From NCBI GenBank assembly GCA_005883355.1, contig VAXG01000025.1:1-33062 (forward strand): 33,062 nt of DNA. The letters are read 5' to 3'. The notes under the pieces were generated by a model. It saw nothing but the letters and a program-made list of their open reading frames with translations, did no database searches and was not told the DNA's origin. A program made the translations under genes and the position numbers. The stretch is from Actinomycetota bacterium (lineage in GTDB: Bacteria > Actinomycetota > Thermoleophilia > Gaiellales > Gaiellaceae). Shown here piece by piece: positions 30,359-33,062 of this stretch (positions within the stretch are counted from its first letter, which is position 1; every line of letters starts with the position of its first letter).

Positions 30359-32223
30359 TGCAGCGTGTCTTCCAACACCGCGGCGCCGGCCCGCCTCGGG
30401 TCCCGCAACATCGCGGTCAGGCGCGAGACGACATCGAGGGTCTCACCACGTTCCACCATCCGCTCGAGGTCGCCGAGCCCCTCGTCGAGCCAGTCGGCGT
30501 CGATCGGCGGACGCGCGGCGCGGAGGATCTTCGGGTGTGAGGTGGGTCCGACTGTTTCGCCGTCGGTCCAGAGCTCCTCGTGGAGCTTCTCCCCGGGACG
30601 GACGCCCACGAAGGTGATCGCGATGTCGGTCTTGGGATCCCTGCCCGAAAGGCGGATCATGTTGACCGCCAGGTCGAGGATCTTCACCGGTTCACCCATG
30701 TCGAGCACGTAGACCTGGCCGCGACCGCCGATCGCACCGGCCTGCACGACGAGCGACACCGCTTCGGGGATGGTCATGAAGTAGCGCGTCATGTCCGGAT
30801 GGGTGACCGTCACCGGGCCGCCCTTCTCGATCTGGCGCCGGAAGATCGGGATCACGCTGCCCGAGGAGTTGAGGACGTTGCCGAAGCGAACGGCGACGAA
30901 GCGGGTGCTGATGTCCTTGCGATGTCCGTAGGCTTCGACGATCCACTCGCAGAGCGCCTTCGACTGACCGAGCAGGTTCTTGGGGTTGGCGGCCTTGTCC
31001 GTCGAGACGAGCACGAACCGTTGGGTGCCGTATTCGACCGCGACATCAGCCATCACCCGCGTCGCCAGCGTGTTGTTGCGCACGGCTTCGAGCGGGTTGG
31101 CTTCCAGGAGCGCAACGTGTTTGTACGCGGCGGCGTGGAAGACGACGCCTGGCTTGTAGCGCTCGAAGACCTGACTCATCTTGGCGCGGTCGCCGCAGTC
31201 CCCGAGCACCGTCGCGACCGCCGAGAAGTCGCGCTCGCCCACGAGCTCGCGCTCGATGTCGAAGAGCGCCGCCTCCGAGTGCTCGACGAGCACGAGCCGC
31301 GCGGGGCCGACTCGGGCGATCTGGCGGCAGAGCTCGGCGCCGATCGAGCCTCCGGCACCGGTGACGAGGACGGTCTCGCCGGAGAGGTACTTCGCGATCG
31401 AGCCCATGTCGACCTCGACCGGCTCGCGGCCGAGCACGTCCTCCACCTGAACCGGTCGGATCTGCCCCGCGAGGTTGAGGTCGCCGGAGATCAGCTCGTA
31501 GAGCCCGGGCAGCGTCTTGACGGCGACGTTCGCGGCCTGCGCTATCTCGACCACCTGCTGGCGGATCTCGCCCGACGCGGACGGAATCGCGATCAGTACC
31601 TCGTCCGGCGGGTTGTCGCGCAGGATGTGCGGCAGATCCTGGGTCGTGCCGAGCACGCGGATGCCGTGGAGGCGGATGTTCTTCTTACGCGGGTCGTCGT
31701 CGATGAGGCCGATCGGCGTGTAGCCGCCCGCGGGAGTCTTGAGCATCTCCCGGACCACGAGCTGGGCTGCGTCCCCGGCCCCGACGACAATGACTTCTTT
31801 GCCGCGCGCTACGAGCGACGCCGCGCCGGGCCGCTCGATGAGACTCCGCGCGATCAGGCGGGTGCCGGCGACGAACGCGAGCAGGATCAACCAGTCGAGC
31901 ACGGCAATCGACCGCGGCAGCGGGAAGCCGTGGACCGGATGGGCAAAGTAGACGACGAGGTCGGCGACGATGCACGCGGCGGTGACGCCGCGCGCCGCGC
32001 CCCACATGTCTCGCGTCGAGACGTAGCGCCACCAGCGGTTGTAGAAGCCGAAAGCGATGAAGATGGCGAGCTTGATCGCGATGACGACGAGGATCGTGTC
32101 GATCATCAGGCGGTGGTACGGGCCCGGCACGCCCTTGTCGAAGCGCAACCAGAACGCGAGCCACCAGGCGATCGCGATCAGCGCTCCGTCCGCGAGCAGC
32201 TGCCAGAGGCGATGTCTGTTCAC
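30355..32223 (-). CDS. CapD/WbpM/FlaA1-type UDP-sugar 4,6-dehydratase
   Basis: A 622-aa membrane-bound nucleoside-diphosphate-sugar dehydratase/epimerase. About four N-terminal membrane segments (to residue about 125) precede a first Rossmann domain (VIVVGAGDAAQLVVREML). The catalytic extended-SDR domain follows with VTGAGGSIGAELCRQI and the active region VSTDKAANPKNLLGQSKALC. Where WbpM-type enzymes have Met and epimerases Tyr, this protein has Leu (NLLGQSK). GEPVKILDLAVNMIRLSG and GVRPGEKLHEEL are typical of CapD. It prepares 4-keto-6-deoxy UDP-HexNAc sugars. It follows the aminotransferase by 5 bp; a TTG start at 32232 overlapping that stop (TTGA) is possible. Confidence 0.92.
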   Translation of the reverse strand: MNRHRLWQLLADGALIAIAWWLAFWLRFDKGVPGPYHRLMIDTILVVIAIKLAIFIAFGFYNRWWRYVSTRDMWGAARGVTAACIVADLVVYFAHPVHGFPLPRSIAVLDWLILLAFVAGTRLIARSLIERPGAASLVARGKEVIVVGAGDAAQLVVREMLKTPAGGYTPIGLIDDDPRKKNIRLHGIRVLGTTQDLPHILRDNPPDEVLIAIPSASGEIRQQVVEIAQAANVAVKTLPGLYELISGDLNLAGQIRPVQVEDVLGREPVEVDMGSIAKYLSGETVLVTGAGGSIGAELCRQIARVGPARLVLVEHSEAALFDIERELVGERDFSAVATVLGDCGDRAKMSQVFERYKPGVVFHAAAYKHVALLEANPLEAVRNNTLATRVMADVAVEYGTQRFVLVSTDKAANPKNLLGQSKALCEWIVEAYGHRKDISTRFVAVRFGNVLNSSGSVIPIFRRQIEKGGPVTVTHPDMTRYFMTIPEAVSLVVQAGAIGGRGQVYVLDMGEPVKILDLAVNMIRLSGRDPKTDIAITFVGVRPGEKLHEELWTDGETVGPTSHPKILRAARPPIDADWLDEGLGDLERMVERGETLDVVSRLTAMLRDPRRAGAAVLEDTLH

Positions 32224-32228
32224 GGGGA

Positions 32229-33062
32229 TCAAGAGGCAACCGGCGCCGACGCCTGAACGACGGAGACAACCTGTTCCTGCGTTGTCGCGTCGATGCCCGC
32301 CCAGATCGGGACCGAGAAATTCTCCTGCGCGAGCTGCTCCGTCACGGGCAGTGCGCCACGTTGGTAGCCGAGATACGCAAGCGCCGGTTGGAGGTGCATC
32401 GGTGTCGTGTAGTACACGGCGCTGCCGATTCCGGCCTCCTGCAAGGCCGCCCGAATGCGGTCGCGCTCGGGCGAACGGCAGACAAACAGGTGGTAGACGT
32501 GGCCGGGCTCGTCCTCGGGAAGCTCGCACACCGCATCGAGCCCGAGCTCGGCGTAACGAGCGGCGGCCTCGCGCCGCAGCGCAACCCAGCGGTCGAGCTC
32601 GGAGAGGAAGATGCGCAGCACCGCGGCCTGAATTTCGTCGAGGCGCGAGTTGTAGCCGATCAGCTCGAAGTCGACCTTGTCGCGGGAGCCGTGGAAGCGA
32701 AGCATCCTCACGCGTTCCGCAAGCTCGGGATCGTCCGTTGAGACGAGCCCGCCGTCTCCGATACAGAAGAGATTCTTCGTCGGATAGAAGCTGAAGGTGG
32801 AGGCGACTCCGCTCCGCGCGATGTCGGGCGACCCGAACGCCTGCGCGGCGTCCTCGATCAGGGGAAGGCCGAGCTGGCCGAGCTCCGCGAGCGGCGCCGG
32901 GCGCCCGAAGAGATGGACGGCAAGTATCGCCTTGGTACGCGAACTGATTCGCGCAGCAACGTCCTCGGGATCGAGGTTCATCGTTCCGGCGTCTACGTCC
33001 GCGAAGACAGGCGTAGCGCCGCGGCGGGCGATCGCCTCTGCAGTCGCATAGAAGGTGAACGA
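32229..33062 (-). CDS. DegT/DnrJ/EryC1/StrS sugar aminotransferase (5' end cut by window edge)
   Basis: 278 residues are visible; the N-terminus is beyond the window. It is a PLP-dependent aminotransferase for keto-sugars. Seen are SFTFYATAEAIARRGATPVF and VDAGTMNLDPEDV, then IEDAAQAFGS and the PLP-lysine region STFSFYPTKNLFCIGDGGL, in which Lys forms the Schiff base. The C-terminal domain has GYNSRLDEIQAAVLRIFL and VYYTTPMHLQP. It works after a 4-keto sugar is made, so pairing with the CapD-type dehydratase just downstream is natural: together they would give an amino-deoxy UDP-sugar. The product cannot be fixed from sequence. Confidence 0.93.
   Translation of the reverse strand, partial: SFTFYATAEAIARRGATPVFADVDAGTMNLDPEDVAARISSRTKAILAVHLFGRPAPLAELGQLGLPLIEDAAQAFGSPDIARSGVASTFSFYPTKNLFCIGDGGLVSTDDPELAERVRMLRFHGSRDKVDFELIGYNSRLDEIQAAVLRIFLSELDRWVALRREAAARYAELGLDAVCELPEDEPGHVYHLFVCRSPERDRIRAALQEAGIGSAVYYTTPMHLQPALAYLGYQRGALPVTEQLAQENFSVPIWAGIDATTQEQVVSVVQASAPVAS

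Noticed and set aside
30580..32256. Open frame of 558 codons on the plus strand
   Set aside because: Exact antisense of the CapD gene; Asp/Arg/Val-rich shadow composition.
1..33062. Rho-independent terminators, CRISPR arrays, tRNAs and insertion sequences
   Set aside because: No stem with a following U-run, no regularly spaced repeat array, no tRNA-like cloverleaf and no transposase was seen on either strand by eye; weak examples may have been missed.

Overview
The window is about 33 kb of high-GC DNA with dense, often overlapping genes. The gene types (UvrD2-type helicase with HRDC domain, SARP-type regulator with ATPase and TPR domains, four-cysteine APS reductase) and frequent leaderless starts point to an actinobacterial-type genome. 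The Thermoleophilia (Gaiellales/Solirubrobacterales) are my best guess. No rRNA, tRNA, CRISPR array, transposase or phage gene was seen, and nothing marks an island boundary.

Layout. (1) 1-4.8 kb: a truncated ATP-grasp ligase, an NAD-dependent sugar epimerase/dehydratase, two divergent aldo/keto reductases, an HU-type nucleoid protein and a PIG-L deacetylase. (2) 4.8-7.7 kb: an O-antigen-ligase-like polymerase and a membrane-anchored PQQ-type beta-propeller protein. (3) 18.2-7.6 kb, all on the minus strand: LysR regulator, Fe-ADH/maleylacetate-reductase-like enzyme, short fumarate-reductase-like flavoprotein, two-subunit class I fumarase-type hydro-lyase, phosphosulfolactate synthase (ComA), APS reductase (CysH), APS kinase (CysC), a possible 63-aa ORF, ATP sulfurylase (Sat), TauE-type exporter, an Ig-like anchored protein and a sulfotransferase. 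(4) 18.2-24.5 kb: sugar-phosphate transferase, Na+/H+ antiporter, asparagine synthetase, UDP-GlcNAc 2-epimerase and a DUF354 protein. (5) 24.4-30.4 kb: UvrD2-like helicase, a small secreted or membrane protein, and a large SARP-type regulator. (6) 30.4 kb to the end: CapD-type dehydratase and a truncated DegT-type sugar aminotransferase.

How the genes may work together. Regions 1, 2, 4 and 6 read as surface-polysaccharide biosynthesis. Region 3 is the most interesting. Sulfate is activated by Sat, and APS is reduced by CysH to sulfite or phosphorylated by CysC to PAPS. No sulfite reductase lies in the window. Instead ComA, which condenses sulfite with PEP into phosphosulfolactate, is translationally linked to cysH. 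This resembles the Bacillus subtilis yisZ-yitABCD spore sulfolactate cluster, but without a ComB phosphatase and with a fumarase, a flavoprotein and an Fe-ADH added. The PAPS branch may feed the sulfotransferase at the far end. I infer a sulfonate-producing (C-S bond) pathway linked to a sulfate-ester branch, possibly for surface glycans. The end product cannot be read from sequence.

Regulation. At least ten genes have a TANNNT-like -10 hexamer 6-9 nt before the start codon, the signature of leaderless transcripts. Several divergent pairs share under 55 bp. The SARP gene is preceded by three heptamers repeated exactly every 11 bp, the expected form of a SARP operator. Imperfect palindromes with the core TGGGGTCWGACCC occur twice.
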